Assembly (NCBI GenBank): GCA_937923405.1
Contig: CALDUY010000006.1
Location: 62,001-126,000 of the forward strand
DNA: 64,000 nt
DNA from: an uncultured Gemmataceae bacterium
Lineage (GTDB): Bacteria > Planctomycetota > Planctomycetia > Gemmatales > Gemmataceae
Direction: 5' to 3'
Shown: in pieces, positions 6,602 through 16,425 of the stretch
How positions within the stretch are numbered: the first letter of the stretch is position 1
Layout: each line of letters starts with the position of its first letter
Program-made: the position numbers and the translations under genes
The notes under the pieces: generated by a model
Databases searched by the model: none
What the model saw: only the letters and a program-made list of their open reading frames with translations
Told to the model about the DNA's origin: nothing

Positions 6602-9193
6602 ATGTTCGTCGCGCTTGCTTGTTTGCTGGTCGTTTCTCCGTCGGAAGCTCCAGTCGCCTTCAAAAATGCCACCATCCACACTGCGGAAGGGCCGAAGCTC
6701 GAATCCGGCGTACTCGTCATCGCCGAGGGCAAAATCGTCGCCGTCGGCGGTCCAGAGACGCCGATCCCCGCGGGAGCCCAGATCATCGATGCCACCGGCA
6801 AGACGATCATTCCCGGGCTGGTGGACACCCACTCGCACATCGGCATCTATCCCAAGCCGTCGATACCGGCGCATTCCGATGGCAACGAAGGCTCCGGAGC
6901 AGTGCAGTCGGGGTTGCGTGCCCTGGACGCCATCTGGCCCGATGATCCGGGCATCCGCATGGCATTGGCAGGCGGAGTGACCACGGCCAACATCATGCCC
7001 GGTTCGGGCAACGTCATCGGCGGACAGACGCTCTACGTCAAGCTGCGCGGCCGCACCATCGAGGAAATGCGGCTCATCCCCGGGATGGTCCTGGGTGGGT
7101 TGAAGATGGCCAACGGCGAGAATCCCAAGTCGTTCAACTTTGGTCGAGATAAGAAACCGCCTGCGACGCGGATGAAACTCGCCGCTCTTCAGCGTGCCGA
7201 GTTCGTCAAAGCACGCGAGTATCAGCGGAAGTGGAACGACTACAACAAGAACAAGACCGGTCCTGAGCCAGAGCGCGATCCGGCAATGGAGGCGCTGGTC
7301 GAGGTGCTGGAACGCAAGCGCACCGTGCATTTCCACTGCCATCGCGCCGACGACTTGCTCACTGCCATTCGCCTGGCCAAGGAGTTCGACTTCGAGATCG
7401 TCTTGCAGCATGCCACCGAAGGCTACCGCGTGGCCGATGTGCTGGCGGCGAACAAAATTCCCGTGTCGCTGACGTTGATCGACAGCCCCGGTGGGAAACT
7501 GGAGACGATGGGTCTGCTCGAAGAGAACGCCGCCATTCTGACCAAGGCCGGCGTCAAAGTTGCCATCAACACCGATGATTTCATCACCGAATCGCGCTTC
7601 TTCCTCCGCACGGGAGCCATCGCCGTACGCGGCGGCATGAGCGAGGACGAGGCCCTGAAGTCGCTCACGATCCATCCCGCCTCGATGATGCATCTGGAAC
7701 ATCGGCTCGGATCGCTGAAAGCGGGCAAGGATGCCGACTTTGTCCTCCTTTCCGGATCTCCATTTTCGGTTTATACTCACGTTCTTCAGACTTACATCGA
7801 CGGCAAGCTCGTCTTCGATCGCGACAAGCGACGTGACTGGACCTTTCAGGCGGGCGGGTTCGCTGTCTTGGACAGCGAACGTGTACCGACTCGGCCCGAT
7901 GCCGTTCCGCCCTTGCCCGTCGTGAAGGTTCCGCCGGCTCCTGCGGGAGCGGCTCGTCCCACAGCGACGACCAAACGCCTCGCCATCTTCGCTGGTCGCG
8001 TGCATACCGTCAGCAAAGGCACGCTGACCGAGGCGGTGATCCTCATCGAGGATGGCAAAATCGCCGCCGTGGGGCCGCGTGGCAAAGTCCCTATCCCGAA
8101 TGGGACGCCGATCCTGACCGCCGCCGTGGTCACGCCTGGGTTGATCGACGCGGCTTGCTGTGTCGGGCTGACGGGCGGTACGAACACTGCCGCCGACCAG
8201 GATCAGGACGAACGAAGCGATCCCAACCAGGCCGATTTGCGCGTGCTAGACGGGTTCAATCCCGACGAGGGACTGCTGGAGTTTGTGCGCCGCGAGGGAG
8301 TGACGACGGTCCACGCCATGCCGGGGCGCGTCAACGTCTTCGCCGGACAGACAGGCGTGTTTCGCACCTTCGGTATCAATGCCGAGAGCATGGCCTTGCG
8401 CTTCCCTGCTGGCTTGCTGGTCAACCTCGGAGAGACGCCCAAGGGAGCCTATCCCGGCAAAGCACCAATGACACGGATGGCCACTGCCGCTCTGGTCCGC
8501 TCTGCCTTCGCCAAGGCCAAGAGCTATCCCGGCAAAGACAAGCCTGCCGACGCCAAACTCGAAGTCTTGAGCCAGGCTATGTCGCGCAAGCTGCCGGTCT
8601 ACTTCGCTGCCCATCGCGCCGACGACCTGCTGACGGCGCTACGTCTAGCCCGCGAGTTCGACCTGGACGCCCGGTTGAACCTGGCGACCGAGAGCTACCT
8701 GATTCTCGAGGAGTTGCGAAAGGTCAAGACGCCGATCGTCATCCATCCAACCATGCAGCGAGCCGGCAGTAGTATGGAGACGCTCAACACGCAACTGACG
8801 ACGGCGGCGGTGCTGACCAAGGCTGGATTGCCTCTCGCCTTGGGCACCAGCTACGAAGGCTACGTTCCCAAGACGCGCGTGCTGCGACACGAGGCGGCGA
8901 TGGCGGCGGTCAACGGCCTGGGCTACGAGGCGGCCCTGCGGTCGATCACCCTGGACGCGGCGAAACTGCTGGGCATCGACTCTAGCCGCGGCAGTATCGA
9001 GCCAGGCAAGGCCGCCGACCTGGTCCTCTACGATGGCGACTGCTTCGAGCATGCTACCCACGTCACCTACACCCTGATCGAGGGCCGCATCGTCTATGAT
9101 CGTTCGGAGTATCTGGCCTTGCCTTACGCTCGGCGAGCGCTGCCGATCAGTGGTAGCGGCAGCGGCATCGGCTGCTGTCTGGGCATCTGGTAA
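6602..9193 (+). CDS. secreted tandem amidohydrolase, second domain degenerate
   Basis: An 863-residue protein with two amidohydrolase (imidazolonepropionase-like) domains in tandem. A short hydrophobic N-terminus (MFVALACLLVVSPSEA) suggests export. Domain one (about 18-410) has PGLVDTHSH with metal ligands His77 and His79, HFHCHRAD near 243-250, LQHATEG with His270, and NTDDF with Asp325. Domain two (about 458-835) repeats the order but reads PGLIDAACC where HxH should be, RLNLATES where the His should be, and LGTSYEG where the Asp should be; HRADDLLTALRLA is kept. The ATG at 6602 follows GGGAGG eight bases upstream. The first half is probably a metal-dependent hydrolase or peptidase; the second looks like a non-catalytic partner. 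The substrate is unknown. Confidence 0.88.
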   Translation: MFVALACLLVVSPSEAPVAFKNATIHTAEGPKLESGVLVIAEGKIVAVGGPETPIPAGAQIIDATGKTIIPGLVDTHSHIGIYPKPSIPAHSDGNEGSGAVQSGLRALDAIWPDDPGIRMALAGGVTTANIMPGSGNVIGGQTLYVKLRGRTIEEMRLIPGMVLGGLKMANGENPKSFNFGRDKKPPATRMKLAALQRAEFVKAREYQRKWNDYNKNKTGPEPERDPAMEALVEVLERKRTVHFHCHRADDLLTAIRLAKEFDFEIVLQHATEGYRVADVLAANKIPVSLTLIDSPGGKLETMGLLEENAAILTKAGVKVAINTDDFITESRFFLRTGAIAVRGGMSEDEALKSLTIHPASMMHLEHRLGSLKAGKDADFVLLSGSPFSVYTHVLQTYIDGKLVFDRDKRRDWTFQAGGFAVLDSERVPTRPDAVPPLPVVKVPPAPAGAARPTATTKRLAIFAGRVHTVSKGTLTEAVILIEDGKIAAVGPRGKVPIPNGTPILTAAVVTPGLIDAACCVGLTGGTNTAADQDQDERSDPNQADLRVLDGFNPDEGLLEFVRREGVTTVHAMPGRVNVFAGQTGVFRTFGINAESMALRFPAGLLVNLGETPKGAYPGKAPMTRMATAALVRSAFAKAKSYPGKDKPADAKLEVLSQAMSRKLPVYFAAHRADDLLTALRLAREFDLDARLNLATESYLILEELRKVKTPIVIHPTMQRAGSSMETLNTQLTTAAVLTKAGLPLALGTSYEGYVPKTRVLRHEAAMAAVNGLGYEAALRSITLDAAKLLGIDSSRGSIEPGKAADLVLYDGDCFEHATHVTYTLIEGRIVYDRSEYLALPYARRALPISGSGSGIGCCLGIW

Positions 9194-9199
9194 GCGGAG

Positions 9200-10534
9200 T
9201 CAAAAGATAAACTGCATGCCGCACAACAGCGCCCAGGGGTTCGACCGGTAGAGCGGATAAACCGTCTCGCGGTCGTTCTCCAGGATGCTCACACCGTACA
9301 CCTGGAGATGCTGGCTGACGTTGTAGGCCAACTTCACCACGCCGCGATGGATGGGGGCGTCGTGACCGACGACGCCGATCTGTTCGGGGAAGTAGCTTCC
9401 AAAGCTGACGTCCAACAGCAGCTTGTCGCCTCGATACCCAGCGGCGACGTAGTAGCCGTAGCCGACGATTGGCGTCTTGGTGCCCTTGTACGATTCACGG
9501 AGATAGATGCTGCGTGGCCCCAGAGCGTCAGGATTTTTCGATCCCAGGCGGAAGAAGTTGCGATGAAAGCCATACTGATCGTAGATCGCTTCGCCGTAGA
9601 TCATTCAGCGTGAAGTCAGGCAAACGTGGGCGTCGACGCCGACATGGTTGTTGTACCGCTTCTGCTCCTCGGAGCTGATGCCGTCGTGCCATTTGACCGA
9701 CAGGCCGACGCCCCAACCGGCGTCCTGCACGCCGACGCGGCCGAGTACCGCTTTGCTGGAGTTGGTGTCCAGGTCCGGCTCGCCATTGGTCAGCGCGACA
9801 TCGAGCGAGAACAGCCCCGGTTCATAGTGGAAGAACAAACCTGTCTCCGTCCAGGCGATCACTTCGCTCCGGATAAATGGAGCATCCAAGAGCCGATTAG
9901 TGAACATCGGTGAAGAGTAGGCTCCGAAGGGAGTACGCGACTTTCCAACTCGCAAATAGAAGTCATGATAGTTTGCCTGAGCATAGAGTTGAAAGATCTC
10001 AAAAGTGTCTACTAGGAAGTTGTTCAGATACGGTTCCCGGTACGAGTCGCGAAGGATGGAGCGACCAAACGGCTGATTAAGGAAGAACTCGCCCTCGGCA
10101 CTGACGATCCAGCCTTCCTTCTGGTAGAAGATCGCCGGGCGGACGATGGCTTCTGCGCCAAACACCTCCTCGACGCCGGACCACTGGATGCGTTGGTCGT
10201 TGAGATAGTAGCCGCGCACTACGCCATCCAGACAGAAGTAGGCATCGGAACTGATTTGCGTACTGAGCAGGCCGCGCGGCGTATGTTCGCCGACCGCCGG
10301 CCGCAGTGTCGGCGGCAGCCAGCGAATCGTCTGTAGGTCGCGTTCCCAAAAGAACAAGCAAGTGTTGGCCGGGAGCTCCACCGCTCGCTGTTCCGGAGGT
10401 TGTGCGCTGGCATCAACTGGCGGACAAGAGCCGGTGCCGTGGGCGGGAGGTTCAGCGAGATGGGCCTCTTGGGGCAGCCCGATCGCGGTGAAGCAGAGAA
10501 GCCAGGCAAGGGCGAGATGCGAAACCTGGCGCAT
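9200..10534 (-). pseudogene. outer-membrane beta-barrel protein interrupted by in-frame TGA
   Basis: Read on the minus strand, one frame of 445 codons encodes a signal peptide (MRQVSHLALAWLLCFTAIGLP, GGGAGG seven bases upstream of the ATG at 10534) and a beta-rich barrel-like protein ending GMQFIF, the terminal Phe typical of outer-membrane proteins. A TGA at 9607-9605, codon 310, splits it into 309 and 134 residues with no frame change; the amino-acid pattern continues across the stop (HVCLTSR, stop, MIYGEAIYDQYG). A TGG-to-TGA change is one simple explanation. The family is a planctomycete porin-like or DUF-type barrel; I cannot name it. It may be a pseudogene, a sequencing error, or two peptides. 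No binding site for independent translation of the second half is evident. Confidence 0.7.
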
Positions 10535-10637
10535 GAAAGAACCTCCCTGACTCAACCGATGGTTCAGCACTCATCGGCACGAATCAGGGAGGTTCCGTAA
10601 GAAAAATCGATGGTAGCGAATCTATCAGTGGCGCGGA

Positions 10638-11942
10638 TTAGCGCGACTCGTTTTGCAGGTTGATCTCGAAGTTTCGCAGGGCCAAGTAGACCGCGCGGTA
10701 GTACGGCTCGTCGCCCGGAGCCGACGGAGCGAACGTCAGGCCGTCCTTGGTCATGTTCTCGACGAGTTCGGCGATGTTGCGGCCACGCGCGGCCCAGGAT
10801 CCCTTGAAGATATTCTCGGCGTTGGGATCTCTCAGGGCGCGAATGCCGGACGAGAGCTGATTCATGAAGCGGCGAGCATCGATGTACTGGGACACCGGCA
10901 ACTCATCCGCCGACGCATTCAGCATATCGTTGAGAGACTTGAAATCTGCGTCGATGTCTTTGCGGAGGGCCGCGTCTGGACGTTCCCGATCCTTGAGAGA
11001 GTCGACGGCTTTTTTCAGGTTGCCGGCCAAACGCTTGCGGGTTTCCTCAAATTTGGCCTCTTGCAAGGCATCAGGCCACTCGATACGCGAAACGTCCTTG
11101 AGCATGCCCAGGTTGCCCGAGGAGGTGCCGCCCGTTAGGTTGAGGTGCTTCAGCGTTTCCTCATTAAGATCGGCGCTGGAGACGCGGTTCAGCTTTCCGA
11201 GCCGCTGCACGCTTTGCAGCAGAATGTTCAGGGCACGGCCGGATTGAATCTCAGTGTCCGGCGGATCCTTGCGAGCGCGATCGAGATCGGCGATCATCTC
11301 GGCATCGCGCATCTTGCCCGCTGTGGGCCGCATCGTCTCATACCACATCTCGTACTGAACGCGACGCTTGGCGGTCTCCAGCTCTTCCTGTCGGACCATC
11401 TCGCGAGTCATGCGAGCGGCCTGAATGTCGCGCCAGTACTGTCCTGAAGCTCGGGTGTAATCGGCAATGCCCATCAGGCCGAAGCCGTAGCCCATGCTGT
11501 TAGGAGTGTAGCCAATCCCTGGGAAAAAGCCGCCACCCATGAACGGAACCCCACCGCCAACGGGGGCCGTCGACAAGGAGTAGGGCGACGAATCCATGCT
11601 AGCTCGCGAGCCGAAGTATGGGTTGTAGCCGCCCACCGTTGACAGCGAGTAGGGGCTGGCCGGCACTCCGCCGCCGACTAGCGCGGGAGCCACCGGAGTG
11701 ATTGGCGTGTAAGGATTGTAGCCGACGTAGGGAGCGATTGGCATCGAGCCGCTGCCGAGATAGGCCATGTTGGGAGCCGTTGGCGCTGGCATACCAGCGG
11801 TGTTCGGCAACGGCATCAGCTGAGGGCGGTTGATCGGTGCGGACGGTTGAACGGGTCGGGCTTGCTGGGCCTGTACTGACGGAACTAGAACGGTGCAAAA
11901 TGCCACCGCCAACAGGCCGGTGGTTCGCGGTGTCACGGTCAT
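10638..11942 (-). CDS. secreted protein with low-complexity Pro/Gly/Tyr-rich N-terminal half
   Basis: A 434-residue exported protein of unknown function. The start at 11942 has GGGGAGAG about six bases upstream and gives a clean signal peptide (TTGLLAVAFCTVLVPSVQA). Residues about 20-160 are low complexity, with repeated YNPYF, GGGVP, SPYSLST and PYVGYNPYTP-like units that read as imperfect repeats. The remaining part is charged and mostly helical, with MTREMVRQEELETAKRRVQYEM and later DSLKDRERPDAALRKDID. Similar architecture is common among planctomycete secreted proteins. It is 67 bases downstream of nothing co-directional within the OMP, whose start is at 10534, so the OMP could be transcribed from the same message. 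Confidence 0.75.
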   Translation of the reverse strand: MTVTPRTTGLLAVAFCTVLVPSVQAQQARPVQPSAPINRPQLMPLPNTAGMPAPTAPNMAYLGSGSMPIAPYVGYNPYTPITPVAPALVGGGVPASPYSLSTVGGYNPYFGSRASMDSSPYSLSTAPVGGGVPFMGGGFFPGIGYTPNSMGYGFGLMGIADYTRASGQYWRDIQAARMTREMVRQEELETAKRRVQYEMWYETMRPTAGKMRDAEMIADLDRARKDPPDTEIQSGRALNILLQSVQRLGKLNRVSSADLNEETLKHLNLTGGTSSGNLGMLKDVSRIEWPDALQEAKFEETRKRLAGNLKKAVDSLKDRERPDAALRKDIDADFKSLNDMLNASADELPVSQYIDARRFMNQLSSGIRALRDPNAENIFKGSWAARGRNIAELVENMTKDGLTFAPSAPGDEPYYRAVYLALRNFEINLQNESR

Positions 11943-12224
11943 AGCCACTCTCCCCATGTAGACATTCGTCGCTCCCAATCGGGACGAACGGCATCATTGG
12001 AATATCTTAGAGGAGCCATTTCTCCGACGCAAGCAAAAGCGCGTTGCCACGTCTAACTTTCTGCCGAAGAGTTCCTGCTAAACCGGCTGTATGGTTGGGG
12101 GCCGTCTAAAACAGGGCTTTTCGGGCGACGTTGACTTCATCTAGTCGACGTTTCATACTGACTGAGGGATGCTGCCGCTTTGCTGGGTCACGCCCATCTC
12201 ACCCGATTCCGGGGATCTTTCACC

Positions 12225-15200
12225 ATGCGATACACGTTACTACTTTCTCTGCTGTTGACGCCGTTCGCTTCGGCTAGAGATTTCGATTATCGGGAAGATC
12301 TTCGCTTTGCCGAGGCTCTGCGAGCGCAGGGCGAACCTCAACTGGCTCTGGAATGGCTGGAACGGCTGCGAAAGAATGCCTCTCCGGAGTTGCTCAAGGA
12401 GTTGCCACTAGAGTTGGCCAAAACTCGCCTGCGCGTGGCTAGCGATGAACCCGAAACAGGCAAACGGCTGGCGATGTACAAGGAGGCTCAGGAAGACTTC
12501 CTCAAATTCATCAAGGCCAATCCCGGACATCCACGACTCATCGAAGCCAATCTCGATGTGGCTCGGGTGTTGAACCTTCAGGGCAAGACCGAACTCAGCC
12601 GAGCCATTCTCGCCGAGGACAGCAAATCTCGACGCGAACTGTCCGCCAAATCGCGAGCCACTCTGCAACAGGCCGCCAAACAGTTACTCGCTGCCGAGAA
12701 GGCCCTACAAGCTCAGCTGGAACAGGCCGAGGGAGCCGCTCGCACTCGCCTCGAAAACGAAATTCAGCAGACTCAGTTCGAGCGAGCATTGAACCTCTAC
12801 GATCAAGCCTCGACGTATCTCAGCGGCGGCAACGAACAGGCGTCGGCGTTGCTGGTGCAGGCCGGCAAGATGCTCACCAGCCTCGCCGATGGGCCGCGCA
12901 ATCATCCCATTACCTGGAAAGCGACGGCTTGGCTGGGCCGCGTCCTCCATCAGACCGACACCGCCGAGAAGGCCCGGGCACGCTTTCAAGAGGTCATCAA
13001 CGCTTCCAATAGTCCCGCCGCCTTCGAGGGGGTCCGCCTGGCTCGCTATTTCCGTCTGCTGGTCATCCGCGATCAACCCGACGAGGCCGACCGCAAAGCC
13101 GGCGTCAACACGCTGCTGCTGGATGGCTGCGCACGCTGGCGGAGTGACTATCGTCGTTATCTGAACACACCCGAAGGCGTCGGCGTCACTTTCTTGTTTG
13201 CTCAAATCAAGCTCGCTGAAGCTGCCACCAACAAACGGCTCGACGCCATCACTGTCAATCGCTATCGCGAGGAAGCCCGCGCGTTGCTCCGCGAGGTCGA
13301 AACCAGCGAGAACGAATACACCGAGCAGGCCCGCAAACTGAAGATCGAGACGATGGCCGCCCAGGGGTTGTTCAAAGCCCCGATCGACTCGCTGCGCCGC
13401 TTCGAGGATTGCTACGTCCGTGCCCAGTACGAAGCAATCCAGATGAACCGTGAGCAACAGGAGATTAAAGATCCCAAAGAGCTGGACACAAAGCGGAAGC
13501 AGCGGCTCGACACCATTTTACAGGTGCTACAGAAGGGATTGGCTCTGCCTGAGACCAGCAAACTTCAGAACAACCCGGAGGTCAACAACGCTCGAAGCAT
13601 GCTCGCCTTCTGGTCGCTGACTACCGGAAAGTTGCAGCAGGCGATTGAAGTCGGCGAGCGCTTTGCCCGAGACGATCCGCGCTCCAGCCAGGCGGAGATG
13701 GCCGCCGTCTATGCCCTGCAAGCCTACAGCCAGTTGGTGGCCCAGAAGCAGGCTAAGTTCGACGAGTCGGCGACCAAAGATCGAACCGCGATGATCGCTT
13801 TCGCCAATTATGTCGAGGAACGCTGGCCGCGCGGTCTGGGCGGAGACCTGGCTCGTCACACGGTCGGCCTGCAATTCCTCCGCGAAGGGAACTACCCCGA
13901 GGCGATCAAGAAGCTCTCGGCGGTGTCGCCCGAGTACACGAATTATCTACTTGTTTGCTATCAGATTGCCGACGCTTGCTCCAAGGCCGAGAAGGCTGCC
14001 ATCGCTCCGATCCCGGGCGATCAGCCTGGCGACTATCGTAACCGAGCCGTCAAGGCTCTGGAGAGCATGCCGCTGGAGGCGCTCGGTGGGGAACCGTTCA
14101 ACAATCACTTGCTGGTCGCCGGCAAGGCTATGCTCGGACGCGAGCTGTTTCGCCTGAAACGCTTTCAAGAGATGAACGACCTGGCCAGCGGGTTACTCGA
14201 CAAACTCGACCAGGTTCGCTTCAGCGACGACGATGAAAAAAATCAGGCCATCCGTAATCAGCTCCGCTTTGAACTGGTGGATGTGAAACTGCTAGCTCGC
14301 TACGGACTGGCCGAGACCGCCTTCGCTGCTGGCGACCATGCCAAGGTCGTCGAACTGCTCGATCCGATTGTCGAGGCCGCCCGAGCCAGCGACGACAGCC
14401 CCGAGAGACTGAACCTGCAAAAGCGCGGCACAGCTTCGCTGATTCTCTGTCTGCGTTCCAACATTCAGCTGGGCCGCATCGAGCGAACTGACGCGGTGTT
14501 GGATTTGCTCGACAAGGTGTCGGATCAAAAGAGCGATACCATCGGCCAGCTGCGCCTGTTGGCCTTTCTCATCAAAGGTCAAATTGACGACCTGCGTAAA
14601 AAAGGCGATAAAAACGCTCTGGAAAGAGCTATAAAGGGTTACACGGCGATCATCGACAAACGCGTCGCCAAGCAGAAGGAGACGACCGCCGAGTTTGCTC
14701 GCGTCCTGGCCGATTGTTACTCCAACATGAACGAACACGCCAAGGCAGCGGCGGAACTGGAGAAAGTCGATCCACCTGTGGACGCCAAGCCGGGCAGCAA
14801 GGAAGAGGAACTGTACCGCCGCGTTCAGACCGAACTGGTGCGCGAACTACGCCTGACTAAGGACTCCGACAATCTGGTTCGAGCACGCCAGCTGATGAAC
14901 TCTCTGCTGGCCACGCCGCAGGGTAAACGGGATCTGCTTATTCTCAAGGAGCAAGGCTTCCTACTAGAGGCCGAGGACAAGTTCACTGATGCCTTCGGAG
15001 TCTGGAACGATCTGACCAAGCGCTTGGCCAAGGAGGCCTCGCGAGGTGGCACGGTGCGCGAACATTATTTCGAGTGTTACTTCCAACTGGTGCAGAGCAT
15101 CGTCAAGATTGGTCTCTCGAAGTCGGCCGCTGCCGAACGCGACAAGTATCTTCGGCTGGCGGCTCAACGGACCATCGAGTTCGAGAAAAGTTGGGTCGAT

Positions 15201-15293
15201 TTCGGCAGCGAAGCATCGAAGAAACGCTTCACCGAGTTGCTCGCTCAGGAAGCGGGCTTCCGTCAGGAATACGAGGCTCTCAAACAGAAGTGA
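12225..15293 (+). CDS. large secreted TPR-type helical repeat protein
   Basis: A 1022-residue exported protein dominated by TPR-like helical pairs. The start at 12225 gives a signal peptide MRYTLLLSLLLTPFASA; GGGGATC nine bases upstream is a modest binding site. Recognisable repeat segments include EDLRFAEALRAQGEPQLALEWLERL near the N-terminus, RARFQEVINASNSPAAFEGVRLARYF, MAAVYALQAYSQLVAQ, AETAFAAGDHAKVVELLDP and LADCYSNMNEHAKAAAELEKV. No catalytic motif is visible. The next gene begins eight bases after its stop and is also a secreted TPR-like protein, so they form an operon. A periplasmic scaffold or assembly role is a guess from the fold. Confidence 0.85.
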   Translation: MRYTLLLSLLLTPFASARDFDYREDLRFAEALRAQGEPQLALEWLERLRKNASPELLKELPLELAKTRLRVASDEPETGKRLAMYKEAQEDFLKFIKANPGHPRLIEANLDVARVLNLQGKTELSRAILAEDSKSRRELSAKSRATLQQAAKQLLAAEKALQAQLEQAEGAARTRLENEIQQTQFERALNLYDQASTYLSGGNEQASALLVQAGKMLTSLADGPRNHPITWKATAWLGRVLHQTDTAEKARARFQEVINASNSPAAFEGVRLARYFRLLVIRDQPDEADRKAGVNTLLLDGCARWRSDYRRYLNTPEGVGVTFLFAQIKLAEAATNKRLDAITVNRYREEARALLREVETSENEYTEQARKLKIETMAAQGLFKAPIDSLRRFEDCYVRAQYEAIQMNREQQEIKDPKELDTKRKQRLDTILQVLQKGLALPETSKLQNNPEVNNARSMLAFWSLTTGKLQQAIEVGERFARDDPRSSQAEMAAVYALQAYSQLVAQKQAKFDESATKDRTAMIAFANYVEERWPRGLGGDLARHTVGLQFLREGNYPEAIKKLSAVSPEYTNYLLVCYQIADACSKAEKAAIAPIPGDQPGDYRNRAVKALESMPLEALGGEPFNNHLLVAGKAMLGRELFRLKRFQEMNDLASGLLDKLDQVRFSDDDEKNQAIRNQLRFELVDVKLLARYGLAETAFAAGDHAKVVELLDPIVEAARASDDSPERLNLQKRGTASLILCLRSNIQLGRIERTDAVLDLLDKVSDQKSDTIGQLRLLAFLIKGQIDDLRKKGDKNALERAIKGYTAIIDKRVAKQKETTAEFARVLADCYSNMNEHAKAAAELEKVDPPVDAKPGSKEEELYRRVQTELVRELRLTKDSDNLVRARQLMNSLLATPQGKRDLLILKEQGFLLEAEDKFTDAFGVWNDLTKRLAKEASRGGTVREHYFECYFQLVQSIVKIGLSKSAAAERDKYLRLAAQRTIEFEKSWVDFGSEASKKRFTELLAQEAGFRQEYEALKQK

Positions 15294-15301
15294 ATCCACT
15301 T

Positions 15302-16405
15302 ATGAACCGTACTCTTCTCGCGCTGGCACTGATGGTTGGGTTGGTCGGCTCGGCTCAGGCGCAAGACAGCATCTTCTATTTCGATCGAGCGGCCAAAAAG
15401 GAACAGGAGTATCGCGGCCTCATTGAGTCGGAGTCGCCTGCCGGCATCACGATCAAGGTTCGCGAGGGCAAGGACGAACTGCTCAAAAAAGTGGCGACCG
15501 ACGACATTGTCCAGGTGTTCTATCAGCAAAAGCAGGTCGATCGCCTGACCTATCGCACTCCGTTTGCTCGGCTGGAACGAGCGACAAAAGAGAGCGGTAA
15601 AGCCCGAGAAAAAACGTTACTGGATGCGCTTGCTGGCTTTTCCGACCTAGAGAAACAGTTCGGCGAGGTGCCTAACGCACGACGGTACATGCAGTTCAAG
15701 GTCGCCGAGGTGACCGCTCTGTTGGCTCAGCAAGATCCGACGCAGCTCAAGCCCGCCATTCAGCTGTTGACCGAGTTCAAGACAGCACATCCGATCAGTT
15801 GGCAGGTGGTGCCGACTCTCAAGACGTTGGCACGGTTGCAGGAGGAGGCTGGCGACATCGACGAGGCACGCAAAAGTTACGAGGAACTCGCCGACTTGCC
15901 TGACATTCCCGTAACCTTGAAGCGCGACAGCGACTTGTTCATCGGTCGGCTGCTGTTGCGGACCAACAAGTACGCTGAGGCTGAGAAACGTCTGAAAAAG
16001 CTGGAAGGCACGTTGTCCGCCGCTGAACCGCAGACGCCGTTCGTTAAAGCCTATCTGGTAGCGTGCAAGCTCGGTCAGAAGCAACTCGACGGCGCGGACA
16101 AACAGTTAATCGACGTACTCAAGAGCAGCAACGATGTCCGGCTGCGGGCCTTGACCTTCAATCTGCTCGGCGATTACTACGTTCAGCGGGGGCAACTCGA
16201 CGAGGCCTTCTGGCAGTATCTCCGCGTCGAGACGATGTATCCCGACGATCTGGAGGAACACGCCAAGGCGTTGTATCACCTCGTTGGATTGTTCGATAAG
16301 GTGAAAAAGGATCCGCTTCGTGGCAAAGAATGTGCCGATAAACTCCGCTCACCGATCTACGCCGGCACGACGTATCAACGTCGTCTGCTCGCCGAGAGCA
16401 AGTAG
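15302..16405 (+). CDS. secreted TPR-like protein
   Basis: A 367-residue exported protein. The signal peptide MNRTLLALALMVGLVGSAQAQ is clear. Residues about 22-80 form a small beta-rich domain (DSIFYFDRAAKKEQEYRGLIESESPAGITIKV) that reads like an SH3-like or similar domain, followed by an all-helical TPR-type region including LKTLARLQEEAGDIDEARKSYEEL, RLLLRTNKYAEAEKRLKKLEG and LLGDYYVQRGQLDEAFWQYLRVE. It starts eight bases after the preceding TPR gene and is surely co-transcribed. No enzymatic residues are seen. It ends 20 bases from the convergent kinase-like gene, with a short hairpin (GTCGCT/AGCGAC) in between. Confidence 0.85.
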   Translation: MNRTLLALALMVGLVGSAQAQDSIFYFDRAAKKEQEYRGLIESESPAGITIKVREGKDELLKKVATDDIVQVFYQQKQVDRLTYRTPFARLERATKESGKAREKTLLDALAGFSDLEKQFGEVPNARRYMQFKVAEVTALLAQQDPTQLKPAIQLLTEFKTAHPISWQVVPTLKTLARLQEEAGDIDEARKSYEELADLPDIPVTLKRDSDLFIGRLLLRTNKYAEAEKRLKKLEGTLSAAEPQTPFVKAYLVACKLGQKQLDGADKQLIDVLKSSNDVRLRALTFNLLGDYYVQRGQLDEAFWQYLRVETMYPDDLEEHAKALYHLVGLFDKVKKDPLRGKECADKLRSPIYAGTTYQRRLLAESK

Positions 16406-16425
16406 GTCGCTGCCCAGGCGAGCGA

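Noticed and set aside
6473-8005. 510-residue minus-strand frame over the amidohydrolase gene
   Set aside because: It lies wholly within the recognised plus-strand gene and has no domain or start signal.
9605-9607. TGA as a selenocysteine codon or recoded sense codon in this organism
   Set aside because: Many neighbouring genes end normally at TGA, no selenocysteine insertion element is visible after the codon, and the family is not a selenoprotein.
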